DNA from: Lineus longissimus
Taxonomy: Eukaryota > Nemertea > Pilidiophora > Heteronemertea > Lineidae
DNA: 64,000 bases
Direction of reading: 5' to 3'
Assembly (NCBI RefSeq): GCF_910592395.1
Contig: NC_088315.1
Span: 12,652,501 to 12,716,500, forward strand
Shown here: in pieces, positions 11,458 to 22,872 of the stretch
How the letters are laid out: each line of letters starts with the position of its first letter
How positions within the stretch are numbered: the stretch's first letter is position 1
The notes under the pieces: model-generated
Seen by the model: only the letters and a program-made list of their open reading frames with translations
Told to the model about the DNA's origin: nothing
Databases searched by the model: none
Program-made: the position numbers and the translations under genes

Positions 11458-14400
11458 ATGGCTGCTGCGAGTGCCCTAATCGGGTCAGTTGGACCTTATA
11501 ATGAAACCGAGGACTTTGAAACGTATTTGGAACGGGTGAATTTGTTCTTTGATGCCAATGCTGTGGCAAATGAGAAAAAGGTTGCGGCGTTGCTGACTCT
11601 TATTGGCCCTAAACCATATGCTGTTTTACGCTCTCTGGTGGCCCCAGATAACCCTAAGGACAAAACATTTGCCCAAAATGTTAACTCGCTGAAGGCACAC
11701 TACTGTCCAAAGCCGTTGGCGATAGTGGAGAGGTTTCGCTTCATGAAACGATTACAAGTAGAAGGCGAGTCGATTAAATCGTATAAGGCAGAGTTACAAC
11801 GCCTTAGCACGCACTGTGCATTCGGAGGGTCATTGCATGAAAGGCTGAGAGACCAGTTTGTGGTTGGTCTTAAAAATGAGTCGATACAGAGGAAGCTACT
11901 GACTGAACGAGACTTGTCATTTGCGAGAGCTGTTAAAATTGCTCTGGCAACAGAAACGGCATCGAAAGATGCTAAAGAGTTATCTAAAGCTAGTAGTGCA
12001 TCTAGTAGTGGTACTGGTAATTCTGTACAATTTGTGAAGAAACAAAGTCAACGCAAACACGGTGGAAGTGCCGCTAGTGCTAATAGTAAAACTGATACCA
12101 AGTATCAAGGTCGTTCCACTTACTGTTTCCGGTGTGGTGACAAGTCACATAAAGCGGACCGATGTGCACATAAGAACACAGAATGCAATTTTTGTGGAAA
12201 GCGCGGACATTTGCGAAAAGTTTGCCTGACTGAGAAAAAGGGTAAACCACCTCCGGCTAAGCCAAAGCCGACCGGTAAGGGGGTCCACCTGGTGGACTCT
12301 GCAGAAACTCATGCAGATGAGGGATATGAACTGTTTGATTTGTATCATATGAAAACTACAGGGAGTGCGTCCGCATTTGTTACGAAGATGACCGTTAACG
12401 ATCGTCAGTTGTCGATGGAAATCGACACTGGAGCCGCTGTTACATTGATGAGTGAGAAAACATTTGTCAAGGAGTTTGGGAACATTGCATGTTTAAAACC
12501 GTCAAGGTGTAGGTTGCGCACTTACACGGGCGAACCGCTGCCAGCTATAGGTAGGCTTGATGTGAAAGTCTCATATCAAGGAACATGTTATGATTTACCA
12601 TTACTAGTCGTTAGGGGTGCTGGTCCAACGTTACTAGGCCGTGATTGGCTGTCTGTGATTCGTCTAGACTGGAAACAAGTGTACCGTGCTGATTCAGAAC
12701 AGGAGGATGGTGTGCATAGGATTACTTTGGATTCTGTACTAAGTAAATACCCTGACATAGGAGACGGTCAGCTTGGCAAGGTCAAGGGCGTCAAGGGCAA
12801 GTTTTACATTGATCCTGACGTTAAACCAAAATTCTTTAAACCGCGTAGTGTAGCTTATGCGATTACAGATAAAGTTGAGACGGAGATTGATCGTTTGCGT
12901 TCCGAGAGTATACTGACTCCGGTCAAATTTGCTGACTGGGCGGCACCTATTGTTCCTGTTATGAAAGCGGATAAGAAAACTGTCCGAATCTGTGGTGACT
13001 TCAAACTTACGGTGAACAAAGCTGCGAGGGTAGAGAAATACCCAATGCCAAAGGTCGAAGACCTGTACGCTAAGTTGGCTGGGGGTAAAAAGTTTACTAA
13101 GCTTGATCTTAAGAATGCGTACCTACAGATTGAGTTAGAGGAAGAGTCGAAAAAGTACACTACAATAAATACCTCAAAGGGATTGTTTCAATACAACCGC
13201 CTACCGTTTGGGGTTAGTTCCGCTCCCGCCATTTTTCAAAGGATCATAGATTCCATTCTCAGTGGTCTCCCCTACGTCGTTGCGAGGATGGACGATGTGC
13301 TAATTTCAGGTGCATCTGATGAGGAGCATCTGGAAATTCTGGATGAGGTACTGCGCCGACTCCATGAAGCAGGGATTAAGCTTAACATGGAGAAATGCAA
13401 ATTTCTGGCGGATAGCGTCATTTACCTTGGGTACAAGATTGATGCCGAGGGTATCCACCCGGTCGAGGAGAAGGTTCGTGCAATAGCTCAAGCTCCAACA
13501 CCGATGGACGTTAAGGAGTTACGGTCTTACTTAGGTTGTTTGAACTATTATGCAAAGTTCTTAACGAACTTATCGATGGTTTTGGCTCCGCTGCATGAAC
13601 TGCTTGTGAAAAATGTGCCTTTTCACTGGGGTTCTGAGCAGGAGTCAGCGTTTAGGCAATCTAAGGACTTACTACAGTCTTCACAGGTCCTGGTCCACTA
13701 CGATCCGACCAAAGACATTGTACTGTCATGTGATGCCTCGCCAAAAGGTATCGGAGCTGTGATTTCTCACCGTTTTGAAAATGGTGACGAGCGTCCCATT
13801 TGTTTTGCTTCGAGGACACTCACGTCTGCTGAGCGTAACTATTCTCAGTTGGAGAAAGAAGCGTTATCGATTGTGTGGGGGGTGAAAAAGTTTCATTCCT
13901 ATTTATACGGACATGAGTTTGTTATTTACAATGACCATAAGCCGCTAGAATCTTTACTTAGTGAGAACAAGCCTGTTCCACCTTTGGCTTCTGCGAGAAT
14001 TCAACGTTGGGCTCTAACTCTTGGTGCGTATCAGTATGTTTTAAAGTACAAACCGGGTTCACAAATGTGTGCTGCTGATGCCATGAGTAGATTGCCGTTG
14101 TCTGATTCTGCTATCGAAGTGCCGTTGCCTGCTGAAACTATTGGTCTTCTGGAGTTTATGGACACTTCACCGATTGACGTTGAGCTGATCAAGTATCTCA
14201 CAGGTCGCGATCCAGTGTTGTCTCGGGTGCGTCGATTTGTTAGTGCTGGTTGGCCGGAAAAAGTGGAGGAGGAACTTCGTCCATACTTCACTAGGAAATT
14301 GGAACTGTCGGTGGAGGGCGGCTGTATTCTTTGGGGAGCACGTGTTATAGTCCCGAAAGCCGCCAGAAATAGAGTACTTGGAGTGATTCATGAAGCACAT

Positions 14401-15576
14401 CCGGGTATCGTGCGCATGAAAACCTTTGCTCGCCATTATGTTTGGTGGCCATGCTTGGATAAAGACTTGGAAGACAAAGTGAAACATTGTGAAGCATGTC
14501 AGGTTAGGCGACATGCACCTGCTAAGGCATTACTTCATCCATGGGAATATCCTTCCAGGCCATGGTCCCGTCTGCATATTGTCTATGCAGGGCCATATAA
14601 GGGAAAGATGCTCTTGATAATCGTTGATGCATATACTAAGTGGATTGAGGTACATGTCATGAACTCAAGTACTGCTGAACTGACTGTGGAGAAACTGCGT
14701 ACAACATTTGCTATGTTTGGTATTCCAGATACCATTGTCAGTGATAACGGGACTAACTTTGTTAGTGAAGTGTTTCAGACTTTCATGAGTAGGAATGGGG
14801 TGAAACATATCAAAGTTGCGCCTAAACATCCAGCGTCAAACGGGTTAGCGGAAAGAGCCGTTCAATCTGTCAAGGAAGGTATCGATAAGTTAGTGTCAGG
14901 CTCCATTGAGACAAAAATGGCACGATTCTTGTTTAAATACCGCAGTACTCCGCATGCTACTACTGGTAGAACACCAGCGGAGATGATGTTCAACCGTCAA
15001 ATTAAAACTCATCTGGATTTACTACATCCGGATGTACGTGCTACTGTTGGAGAGAAACAGGGTAAACAGAAACTGTACCACGACACTCATGCCAAGGAGC
15101 GCAATTTCGAAGTGGGTGATAAGGTCTATGTAACCAACTTCAGTAGTGGTCCTTGTTGGCTTAAGGGGGTAATCACTGAAAGGACTGGACCACTATCCTT
15201 TGTTGTGGAACTAGTAGATGGTCGCATGGTTCGCAGACATGTTGATCACATCCGCAAGCGTTATGTGCAGGAGCAAGTTGACATTGGTCCTGAACTTCCT
15301 ACTGTAGGCCTACCAGCCACTGGGGCTGAATGTGACACTAATATTGTTCCACAGCCAAGTGTGCCTGTAGTTTCTGAGGTTCCTAATGTTACTTCTAGTT
15401 CACTTAACACTCCGGTGCAAGACAGTGCTCCACCCGTTGCGGAGGACAAAAAGTCAGGTGGAAATGTTGATAGTGCTAAGGGTGTTATACCGCGATCACC
15501 AGTGGTGACACAACCACCGGAACCAATCCGTCGTTCCCAACGTGTTCACAAAGCACCAGAGCGTTTAGATTTGTAA
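11458..15576 (+). CDS. gypsy Gag-Pol polyprotein (intact frame, altered catalytic residues)
   Basis: The 1372-residue frame contains, in order: a capsid-like gag (1-200), two CCHC zinc knuckles (CFRCGDKSHKADRC near 223 and CNFCGKRGHLRKVC near 243), protease (IDTGAAV near 322), RT (about 450-650), RNase H (DASPKGIGAV near 760, later NDHKPL), the integrase H2C2 finger, integrase core and a basic C-terminal domain. The frame has no stop or shift. Two active-site positions are unusual. The RT box reads RMDD (Asp 612-613) rather than the common Y-x-DD. The first integrase catalytic Asp, expected in HIDYAGP, is Val (HIVYAGP, near residue 1042). The other two triad members, Asp near 1096 and Glu near 1132 (DD35E spacing), remain. 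The first ATG after the leader was chosen as start. Confidence 0.93.
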   Translation: MAAASALIGSVGPYNETEDFETYLERVNLFFDANAVANEKKVAALLTLIGPKPYAVLRSLVAPDNPKDKTFAQNVNSLKAHYCPKPLAIVERFRFMKRLQVEGESIKSYKAELQRLSTHCAFGGSLHERLRDQFVVGLKNESIQRKLLTERDLSFARAVKIALATETASKDAKELSKASSASSSGTGNSVQFVKKQSQRKHGGSAASANSKTDTKYQGRSTYCFRCGDKSHKADRCAHKNTECNFCGKRGHLRKVCLTEKKGKPPPAKPKPTGKGVHLVDSAETHADEGYELFDLYHMKTTGSASAFVTKMTVNDRQLSMEIDTGAAVTLMSEKTFVKEFGNIACLKPSRCRLRTYTGEPLPAIGRLDVKVSYQGTCYDLPLLVVRGAGPTLLGRDWLSVIRLDWKQVYRADSEQEDGVHRITLDSVLSKYPDIGDGQLGKVKGVKGKFYIDPDVKPKFFKPRSVAYAITDKVETEIDRLRSESILTPVKFADWAAPIVPVMKADKKTVRICGDFKLTVNKAARVEKYPMPKVEDLYAKLAGGKKFTKLDLKNAYLQIELEEESKKYTTINTSKGLFQYNRLPFGVSSAPAIFQRIIDSILSGLPYVVARMDDVLISGASDEEHLEILDEVLRRLHEAGIKLNMEKCKFLADSVIYLGYKIDAEGIHPVEEKVRAIAQAPTPMDVKELRSYLGCLNYYAKFLTNLSMVLAPLHELLVKNVPFHWGSEQESAFRQSKDLLQSSQVLVHYDPTKDIVLSCDASPKGIGAVISHRFENGDERPICFASRTLTSAERNYSQLEKEALSIVWGVKKFHSYLYGHEFVIYNDHKPLESLLSENKPVPPLASARIQRWALTLGAYQYVLKYKPGSQMCAADAMSRLPLSDSAIEVPLPAETIGLLEFMDTSPIDVELIKYLTGRDPVLSRVRRFVSAGWPEKVEEELRPYFTRKLELSVEGGCILWGARVIVPKAARNRVLGVIHEAHPGIVRMKTFARHYVWWPCLDKDLEDKVKHCEACQVRRHAPAKALLHPWEYPSRPWSRLHIVYAGPYKGKMLLIIVDAYTKWIEVHVMNSSTAELTVEKLRTTFAMFGIPDTIVSDNGTNFVSEVFQTFMSRNGVKHIKVAPKHPASNGLAERAVQSVKEGIDKLVSGSIETKMARFLFKYRSTPHATTGRTPAEMMFNRQIKTHLDLLHPDVRATVGEKQGKQKLYHDTHAKERNFEVGDKVYVTNFSSGPCWLKGVITERTGPLSFVVELVDGRMVRRHVDHIRKRYVQEQVDIGPELPTVGLPATGAECDTNIVPQPSVPVVSEVPNVTSSSLNTPVQDSAPPVAEDKKSGGNVDSAKGVIPRSPVVTQPPEPIRRSQRVHKAPERLDL

Positions 15577-15911
15577 TCAGATTGTCACTAGGCACTATAT
15601 TGTTTGCCTAAGAGTAGACTGTGTTAAGACATTGTGTTCAGGTCATAAGTTTACAATTCTGAGTTAGTTAAGTTCGTTCGAAGTTGTCTCCGCAAATTTT
15701 CGTCCCACTATCATAGCACAGATATTTGCTTAAGTGGTTGTTTTGGAACCTACATGTAAGTGGTTCTGTGATTTTTTGTTTTCAGAGGTTTTAGTTACCG
15801 TGTTTCACAACCAAATTTGCAGTAATTATTGGCAAGGTGTTATGTGCGGTTAATATACTAAAATATTGTCTTGTGGTGCGGAATCCTCCCAGTTGGACTG
15901 TTCGGAAACTT

Positions 15912-15924
15912 AAGGGGGAGGAGA
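15912..15924 (+). promoter_or_regulatory. polypurine tract
   Basis: AAGGGGGAGGAGA lies directly before the 3' LTR, the expected plus-strand priming site. Confidence 0.85.
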
Positions 15925-16058
15925 TGTGGTATACCGATTGGCTAGACGTTGTATGCCGAGTGGGCAGCCATTGTGTAGTGAGAGCTCGGAAATAAAATCA
16001 TTCGTTTCATGTGTTACTACATTCGATTTCCTGAGTTATGATTAGCGAAGATGCTAAA
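15925..16058 (+). repeat. 3' LTR
   Basis: Identical to the 5' LTR over 134 bp. Followed by the target duplication CACAT at 16059-16063. Confidence 0.92.
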
Positions 16059-16063
16059 CACAT

Positions 16064-18285
16064 AAACCTATACATTTCTGAATAGCTTGTCGCTTCTAGA
16101 ATACATCTGGCCAGCTTTCATTGTTATCAAGTAATTCAGTCATGAGAACATGGGGGCAGCACAATACATGAGACACCCTGTACATCGATGAAAATTTTGA
16201 AAATTTCACCTTGCCGCCTTATAACTTGACAATTAACATGGATAGTGAAATAATATTTTTATAAACTTCTACTTATCACCTTGAGAAAGCCAAATAATAA
16301 CAATTTTAAATTTTGATACCAAAATAGGGTGCCGTTGCGGCTTTTCTTTGAGCATTTTGACCGCGAAGTCTCACCTTGAGAACATGTGCACTCTGACAGG
16401 AACCAGTTCATGTCAACATCCGATTGAGCTATACATAGCATGCGAGGCCTGGTCACTGCGGACGTGCACAGAAGAAGCTGATATTTTCCTCAAATAATCG
16501 TCAGAGCTACCTCTTCACAAAATACCCAGGACACCGACATTTGAACATGCAGCAATAGCGATATGATAGGCTTATCTGTATCCATGGTAATCGCCTGAGA
16601 TTGAAGAACTTTTTTTTTAAGGGGACCAATGTTGACCTGATCACCACTGGCTAGTGAGACCGTACTGAATGCGCTACACATAAGGAATTGCAGCCGAGGC
16701 TGATAAAGTGATGGCCATTTTGCGAAAGTATATAGAGTGTGTACGTTCACGTCAAAACATAGTTCCAATCTAAATTTTTCATAACGAGGATTTAGAAAAT
16801 GGTATTTCCCTATATTTTGATTCTAAATGTCAACATGTCGTTTTATGGGGTTATTTTGTCTAATTCTTATTAATATTGCCGATAAAAGACACGTAGAGAA
16901 ACCCAGATTCATGTGCTCAGTTCATCTACGTATTGTAGACGTTTTGACAGAAAAACAGGGTGAGTTTTCTCTGTATTTTCTCTTGATTTGCTAGGTACAA
17001 TTGGCCATTACAACTGTTATTTGAAAAGTCATAGTATAGAATGACACCCGTAGCTTGTTTACATAGGAAGTGTTACCGTTTTTGGCTTTCTGTCTCGTTT
17101 AATTTGCTCAGTCATTGAGTCGAAGTCGAAAATCAAAACTCACATGAACGCCATAGTACATTTTATACACAAAACGGTGTTGCAAAAATTCTTCCCAATC
17201 ATCAAAATGAAATAATCGTAATACTTCACAATTATCTATTACACATAGATATAACAACTACAGGAGAATGACTTTGAAATCCAGACAAAACTTTGTTATA
17301 AGAATAGCCTCTTTGTATTTATAAACATCATCGACGTAATCAAAACAAACCCGAACGCTAGATGAACAAACATGGCGGACCGCTTCACAAGAAGTTGACG
17401 TTTTCTCATGTTCCTTGTCGAAATAACAATGATATCGTACACCTTTGATAGTTACACTGGTCAGAGTACACAAATAATAGCGACGAAGTAGTCTGCTGGA
17501 ATTGCGAGGTATTTTTACCGAACAATAAAACTGCCATTCTCAGTCTATGCTGATACGGAAAACCGTGAGGAGCTGCATGAACTGGGCCTGCATTATTTAC
17601 CATACATTACAGTTACATACCCGATACCGGTACATGAACAAATGCAATACACTGCAACATATGTGCAGGGAAGTAAAGTATGCATTGCAAGCCATGTGTC
17701 CAAACTCTACCAAGGTGAACATTAGTAAATAATAATAATGTTAGTAAATCATAATACCACCAGTGCACGGTGCCCAGTAGCCAAAATCCTTCATTTTGGT
17801 CCTCTCTTGTTGCCATGAACAAAAGAGCATGTAGGCTCAGGCTACGATGTCACTGATGACATCATAAGGATGCCATGACGTCATCATGATGTCATGACGT
17901 CGGGTCAACAATCACAGCTGTCAGACAGTCCCTGAATGATCTCTTCATTCAGTTGCGGTCATGCAGGCGCAGTGGACACCGAATTGCCACGTGAACATCA
18001 ACGTTAGTAAATAAGGGTACATTTTCAAATTTATTAGCTTTATTTTATCCCCCCCCCCCCCCACCAGTTCACTAGTTTTTCACAAAAGTTTTGATTTTTT
18101 TTGTACATTTATGTTTTACCTTATCACCAACATGAACAGCAAGCCATACAGGGTTGTATATCCTCTCACGGTTTTCGCGTATCAGCACAGACTTCTCATT
18201 GTTTTTGTAACATAATCGGGAATGTTGATAATAAATATCTTATTTTGATAGTGTTTTTTTACAAAGTGATATTTTCTCATGTTAC
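16064..18285. other. GGT: non-coding intronic stretch
   Basis: No domain-bearing frame. A poly-C run lies near 18050-18062. The only structured spot is a CRE-like cluster at 17846-17902, listed separately. Confidence 0.4.
17846..17902. promoter_or_regulatory. cluster of CRE/ATF-like octamers
   Basis: Within 60 bp there are TGACGTCA (17876-17883), TGACGTCG (17895-17902), two TGATGTCA-like sites and TGATGACATCA. Perfect and near-perfect ATF/CREB palindromes at this density are unusual. Whether they are functional or a decayed tandem repeat is not known. Confidence 0.35.
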
Positions 18286-18540
18286 AGGATGATGCAGTCT
18301 ATAATCTACGAGTCATTCCGATGGTCTCCACTGGCAAAGTGGTGTTGCTGTGCATGCTGTGGAACTGGTGACACGAAACCAATCAACCAGTCAGTCAACC
18401 AATCATGAGATTGACAGGAACGGGAAAGAAGATGCTGTATCTTAGCTAATTTGTCCTTCACGTTTTGGTCTTGTTTTACAGTATCATACAAGTTGATTGA
18501 ATAAAGAAGCCTTGAAATTGAATAGGCATCTCTGAATTTT
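18286..18540 (+). other. possible terminal exon with polyadenylation signal
   Basis: TTACAG precedes 18286. Short frames follow, and GAATAAAG near 18498 could serve as a poly(A) signal. The encoded peptides do not resemble the GGT C-terminus or any family I recognise. Confidence 0.2.
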
Positions 18541-18699
18541 TATTTATTATAATATCAAAAAATAAAGCTTGCCTATTAAACCTAAACTCTTGAACATGCA
18601 ACCTTTAACCCTTATGCTAGTGTCATGCTCGACCTTAGGTCGAGTTAAAATTCCTACCCGTTTACTGTCGCGCTCGACCCTGGGTCGAGGGGTATGGTG

Positions 18700-19140
18700 A
18701 TGTAAGAGACGTCATCATGCCTCATGTCACAATCAAGTAAGAGACCGTATTGTCGCCTGAATGATATGAGACAAGAGGGTGATGTCACAATCAAGTAAGT
18801 GACCACATTGTAGCCTGATCGATATAAGAGAAGAGCGAGATGTATGATACGTTATCATGCCTGATGTCACAATCAAGTAAGACTTTGTTGTAGCCTGATT
18901 GATATAAGAGAAGCGGGTGATGAAAGAGTCGGCATCATGCCTCATGTCACAATCAAGTAAGAGACCGCATTGTAGCCTGATTGATATGAGAGTAGAGAGG
19001 GTGATGTAAGAGACGGCATCATGCCTCATGTCACAATCAAGTAAGAGACCGCATTGTAGCCTGATTGATATGAGAGTAGAGAGGGTGATGTAAGAGACGG
19101 CATCATGCCTCATGTCACAATCTAGAGACTGCATTGTAGC
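18700..19140. repeat. approximately 82-bp tandem repeat, about five to six copies
   Basis: The phrase TGTCACAATCAAGTAAG recurs near 18725, 18784, 18865, 18946 and 19028, and a truncated form near 19108. Each is followed by ATTGTAGCCTGATTGATATG-like sequence. The last units are nearly identical. A long minus-strand open frame across this array is a by-product of the repeat. Confidence 0.85.
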
Positions 19141-19636
19141 CTTATGGGAGGGAATAGGGCAGTGTCACAAGAACTAATCTAAACTCAAAGTAATGAAGGA
19201 GAGATTTGCACTGACATACTTGTATGATCTTCTGCCCTACTTTAAGACTGTTTTAGCTAAAGTAGTCGTGTTTGGTATTGAAATAAGATAATGAACAGTA
19301 GGTTTGTGCTAACCCATTTTCATTACCAACTGACGTACTTGGAGATGGTTACAGCGAAAGGTGTCATCTGTGTTTGATATCAAACTAAAAGTGTTTAAGA
19401 GTAGGTTTACCCTGATGTACTTTTATGACTCACTAAACAACTTGAACACCGTTAGAGGAAGGCAGTCGCGTTAATGGTATCAAACTAAAGTTATTGAAAG
19501 AGCAGTTTTGCGCTGGCCTGCTTAAACACGGAGCAAAGGCACTGAAGGTATTGAAGAGCGGGTGTGACAAAAGAACCCCTCAACTACTTCATTTACTGCA
19601 GTTCAAATAAAACCTTCACAACTGTCATCCACCCTA

Positions 19637-19786
19637 GGGGCCAAATTCATTAGACGTGTGTAACTTCTCCCTGATTAGTTATAGGGCCTATTCATATTCT
19701 GTGAAGATTTACATGAAGGATCTGAATCTGTCTATTCAGTAGTTAAACGCTGTTTTAAGCTGAACGCCCTTCATGAATTTGGCCCC
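19637..19786. mobile_element. 150-bp MITE with GGGGCCAAATTCAT inverted ends
   Basis: The ends GGGGCCAAATTCAT and ATGAATTTGGCCCC are inverted repeats. A 5'-truncated copy of the right half lies at 58125-58186, which shows the unit is mobile or dispersed. Confidence 0.7.
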
Positions 19787-20066
19787 ATTTGTCTAGGCTT
19801 GATTTCATCTAGTCTGTCCACATCTCCCTATCTACCATAAACCTACATTCTGGTACTCGGATATACTACTTGCTACATTTTCTTGTCATTCATCTCATTC
19901 CTTGCTATCAAATTCCGCCATCGTAGCTATTCAGGCCGCCAGGCCTCTAGTTTTAAATAGAACGGCATGGGTTTCTGTCGGTACCTAATATTTTGGTAAT
20001 TTTCGCAAAAGTATTCCGTCTTGGCGTGACGGAATTGTAAAAAGTATTACATAGCGAAAGAGTTAA

Positions 20067-21313
20067 TAACACCCACTACATTTGAGATCTCCCCTAAACT
20101 ATTCAACCGTATTCAATGCAGTTTGCACAAGGTCGTCGCAAATGTTGTTTGTAAGATCATTATGATTACAATGAAGTGTATTCATTATTATTGTCTTCAT
20201 AATGTTACTGTCAATTTACAAAATATCCAAAAAATCTATTTCTTGAAATGAAAAGACCAGGGGCCATTGTGCCATCATCCTGCGATCAAGTTTTTGCTAT
20301 ACTCCTACCTCGTATGCGAAACCCTGAGAAAACCAAGTACAATCTGCAGGGAAGGGTGGCTGTTCTGATTGCTTGACACACCTTGTGTAGCTATGTTCAG
20401 ATTTGTTGTATGATGCAATAAAAACAGGTCTAAATAAAATGTAATTCGCTCCTAACGTTCTAATTCTTCAGAATACATCGCTTTTATGCTGTTAAACATT
20501 CTGTAGAGGTGTTTTTTATGTCATTAATGAATAAAGAATAAACTTGCAGCAGGGGACGCATGATTCAACAAAGAGCCTTCGAAAATTCAAGATTATTATA
20601 AATCACCGGGATGATTGAACTCATGAAAGTATCAATATCATCATCAGCTTCTTCATCCTCTACACGTCTCTCTTAGTTCTGAAACTGGAAATTTCACGCA
20701 AATTTTCTGCTCTATCTGATTAAATTGTGAAAGCGACACCATGTTTGAAAAGTTATCTGATTTACCTTGGACCTAGGCAGATACAGGCAATAGCGTGTAC
20801 AATCGATAGGGTATCTTGCAACACTAATTCCTGGACTCATGATTGATAACTTTATTCGACTCAGATGCAAATGACGCTCTGATTCGGCGCTTTTTTTCCT
20901 ACCGCGAACATCGCACTAAAAGGCATGGATTTCATCAGGGGTTTGAAATATCGTGACGGGGAGTATATTGAAAATCAATGGTGATATCAGGATGTTGTGC
21001 CATTTGATGGGTAGGAATTCATGCTGGTTAATCCATAATTATGGGGGTACATACGGAGTACCCTGTAGCCTTTTAAAAAGCTGAAAACAGGCACCTACGG
21101 CTAATTCCGTATGTTATTTGAATCACCTGTTACAATGGGGAGTCCCCATAACATCATTAGTTATCACCGTGCAGCCATAAAGAATGACCAATTCGCATGT
21201 TTTCTTGCCTTTGTGTGTTTGATATCATCTTTTCTTTGTATTTTTGGGGGGTTTTGTGGGGTTTCTGAGGGAGGGACCAGACCAGCCATGGAGGATGCTA
21301 CAGAAACATGAAT
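20067..21313. other. GGT: non-coding intronic stretch
   Basis: No coding frame with a domain, and no repeat seen. Confidence 0.4.
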
Positions 21314-21315
21314 TA

Positions 21316-22872
21316 AACACCTCAACAAAAGTAAGTCCCCCCCCTAAACAATTGATCATAACTTCTAAAGTATCAATGACAATGCAATGAAAATTGCAGG
21401 ACATCATGATACTATACTTCGACACAATGGCTAAAAGTTACAGCGCAATACCTATTGTTACGCATGAATGAGCCTCAATTGAATGAAAAGAGTGCCATTT
21501 CAAAAATAACAAAACCTTGTATCTCATTCAAAATTTATTCTTGACGAATTACAGATCAATTTCGGCTACTGTTAAACATTTTCAGTAGCTGGTGTATCTA
21601 CCGTTGCTTCTTATGACTTGTAGGCACCTGTTGCGCATGCTGTGGATCAAGCGCCGTATCCTTTGCTGTGGGATGTTAATCCACTCCTGTTGCAGGTATG
21701 CTGCCAAATCGTTCAAGTTCGATTGTTCTGTGATCCTCCGATAAACTCTCCTCTTGAGTTGGTCCCAAAGGTGTTCAATCGGATTCAGATCAGGGGAATT
21801 CGCTGGCCAAACCATCCTCTCAATGTTCCTCTGGTTTAAGAACTGGTCAACAACTCCCGCCCGGTGTGGCCGCGCATTATCATCCATGAACGTAAAGTTG
21901 TTCCTGACAGTTGCAGCGAATGGAACAATGACCTGTGAAAGGTACTCATTGGCATTCAGGTTTCCTTGGATTTGGACAAGATCTGTCCTCTGCCTCTCAC
22001 TGATCCCAGCCCATACCATCATGCTACCTCCTCCGAATGCTGTGACTGGTTGAACACAACACTCAGCATGTTGCTCTCCTCTGCGACGCCACACCAGTAA
22101 CCTCCCATCAATGTGACGAAGGCAGGCTCTCACTTCATCGCTAAACATCACCAAGGCCCACTGCGCTCTGGTCCATCTCCCATGCCGTCGGGCCCATGCA
22201 AGACGGGCTTGCTTGTGACGCAGAAGCAACATCGCTTTTTTGACGAGACGTCGGGCACGAAGGCCAGCAGTGTGGAGTCGCCTTCGGACGGTCTGGCAGC
22301 TGATCCCTTGTCGACTGGCGAGAAACATCTGGTCCCGGATCGCAGTAGCTGTCACCGATCGGTTCCTAAGGGCCGACATCCTGATATGGCGATCGATTCC
22401 TTGGGTTGTGATTTATGGTCTGCCAGTCCTTGGTAGGTCTTTCACCGAAGCAGTCTGGTTGAATTTGTCTCGAAGTTTCCTTATGGCTTTCGGACATACT
22501 GCCATTCTCCGGGCAACTTTCTTCACAGCTGTATTGGCCTGAAGGAGACCAATGGCTATAGCCCTGTCTTGCTCTTACATTCGTGGCATCTTCAGTTCAT
22601 GTCAAACCAAAACTGAATGCGCTGCACGGCTAACACTGCCAGCCGATTTCAGTGTTGAAACCTTGTTGGGCCAATCTTGTTATTTTTGAAATGGCACTCT
22701 TTTCACTCAATTGAGGCTCATTCATGCGTAACAATAGGTATTGCGTTGTAAATTTCACCTGTTATGTCAAAGTATAGTATCATGATGTCCTGCAATTTTC
22801 ATTGCATTGTCATTGATACTTTAGAAGTTATGATAAATTGTTTAGGAGGGGACTTACTTTTGTTGAGGTGTT
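21316..22872 (-). mobile_element. Tc1/mariner transposon with long inverted repeats
   Basis: The element is bounded by TA duplications (21314-21315 and 22873-22874). The left end AACACCTCAACAAAAG and right end CTTTTGTTGAGGTGTT begin inverted repeats of about 196 bp (21316 to about 21513 and about 22677 to 22872) that differ at only a few positions and in a C/G run. A minus-strand Tc1 transposase fills the centre. Confidence 0.93.
21582..22589 (-). pseudogene. Tc1 transposase with two nonsense codons
   Basis: The C-terminal 265 residues are open and carry the DD34E triad: FSDEV, MDDNARPH and NPIEHLWDQLKR, with 34 residues between the second Asp and the Glu. Reading the same frame upstream from an ATG at 22587-22589 gives the helix-turn-helix region (AIAIGLLQANTAVKKVARRM and ending LPRTGRP). 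That part is interrupted by TAA at 22575-22577 and TAA at 22413-22415. There are no frameshifts. The DNA-binding domain cannot be made in one piece, so the copy is not autonomous. Confidence 0.9.

Larger units (their letters stand above)
11126..16058 (+). mobile_element. full-length Ty3/gypsy retrotransposon with identical LTRs
   Basis: Two LTRs of 134 bp (11126-11259 and 15925-16058) are identical as read here, start with TGTGG and end with GCTAAA, and are flanked by the 5-bp duplication CACAT (11121-11125 and 16059-16063). A primer-binding site begins with TGG at 11262, a purine-rich tract (AAGGGGGAGGAGA) abuts the right LTR, and one uninterrupted 1372-codon gag-pol frame fills the interior. 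Identical LTRs mean recent insertion. The very short LTR and single fused frame resemble mag/SURL-type gypsy elements; that clade placement is inferred. Confidence 0.95.
18609..20062. mobile_element. non-autonomous TTAA-flanked element with internal satellite
   Basis: TTAA at 18605-18608 is followed by CCCTTATGCTAGTG. The other end is TAGCGAAAGAG followed by TTAA at 20063-20066. Palindromes sit near both ends: GCTCGACC..GGTCGAG at about 18631 and 18671, and ATTCCGTC...GACGGAAT near 20008-20032. The interior has no transposase, but holds an approximately 82-bp tandem repeat and a nested 150-bp MITE. The two ends match each other only loosely, so the right end may belong instead with the terminus at 10286. 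Confidence 0.5.

Noticed and set aside
11126-16058. Infectious retrovirus with envelope
   Set aside because: No env frame lies between pol and the 3' LTR (15577-15911 is non-coding), so it is treated as a retrotransposon.
18286-18500. Last GGT exon
   Set aside because: All three frames were compared with the GGT C-terminus and do not match; it also lies before the exon at 37152.
18733-19134. 133-codon minus-strand open frame
   Set aside because: It follows the roughly 82-bp tandem repeat and repeats the same peptide; no domain.
21642-22542. + strand frames over the Tc1 element
   Set aside because: Antisense shadows of the Tc1 transposase.
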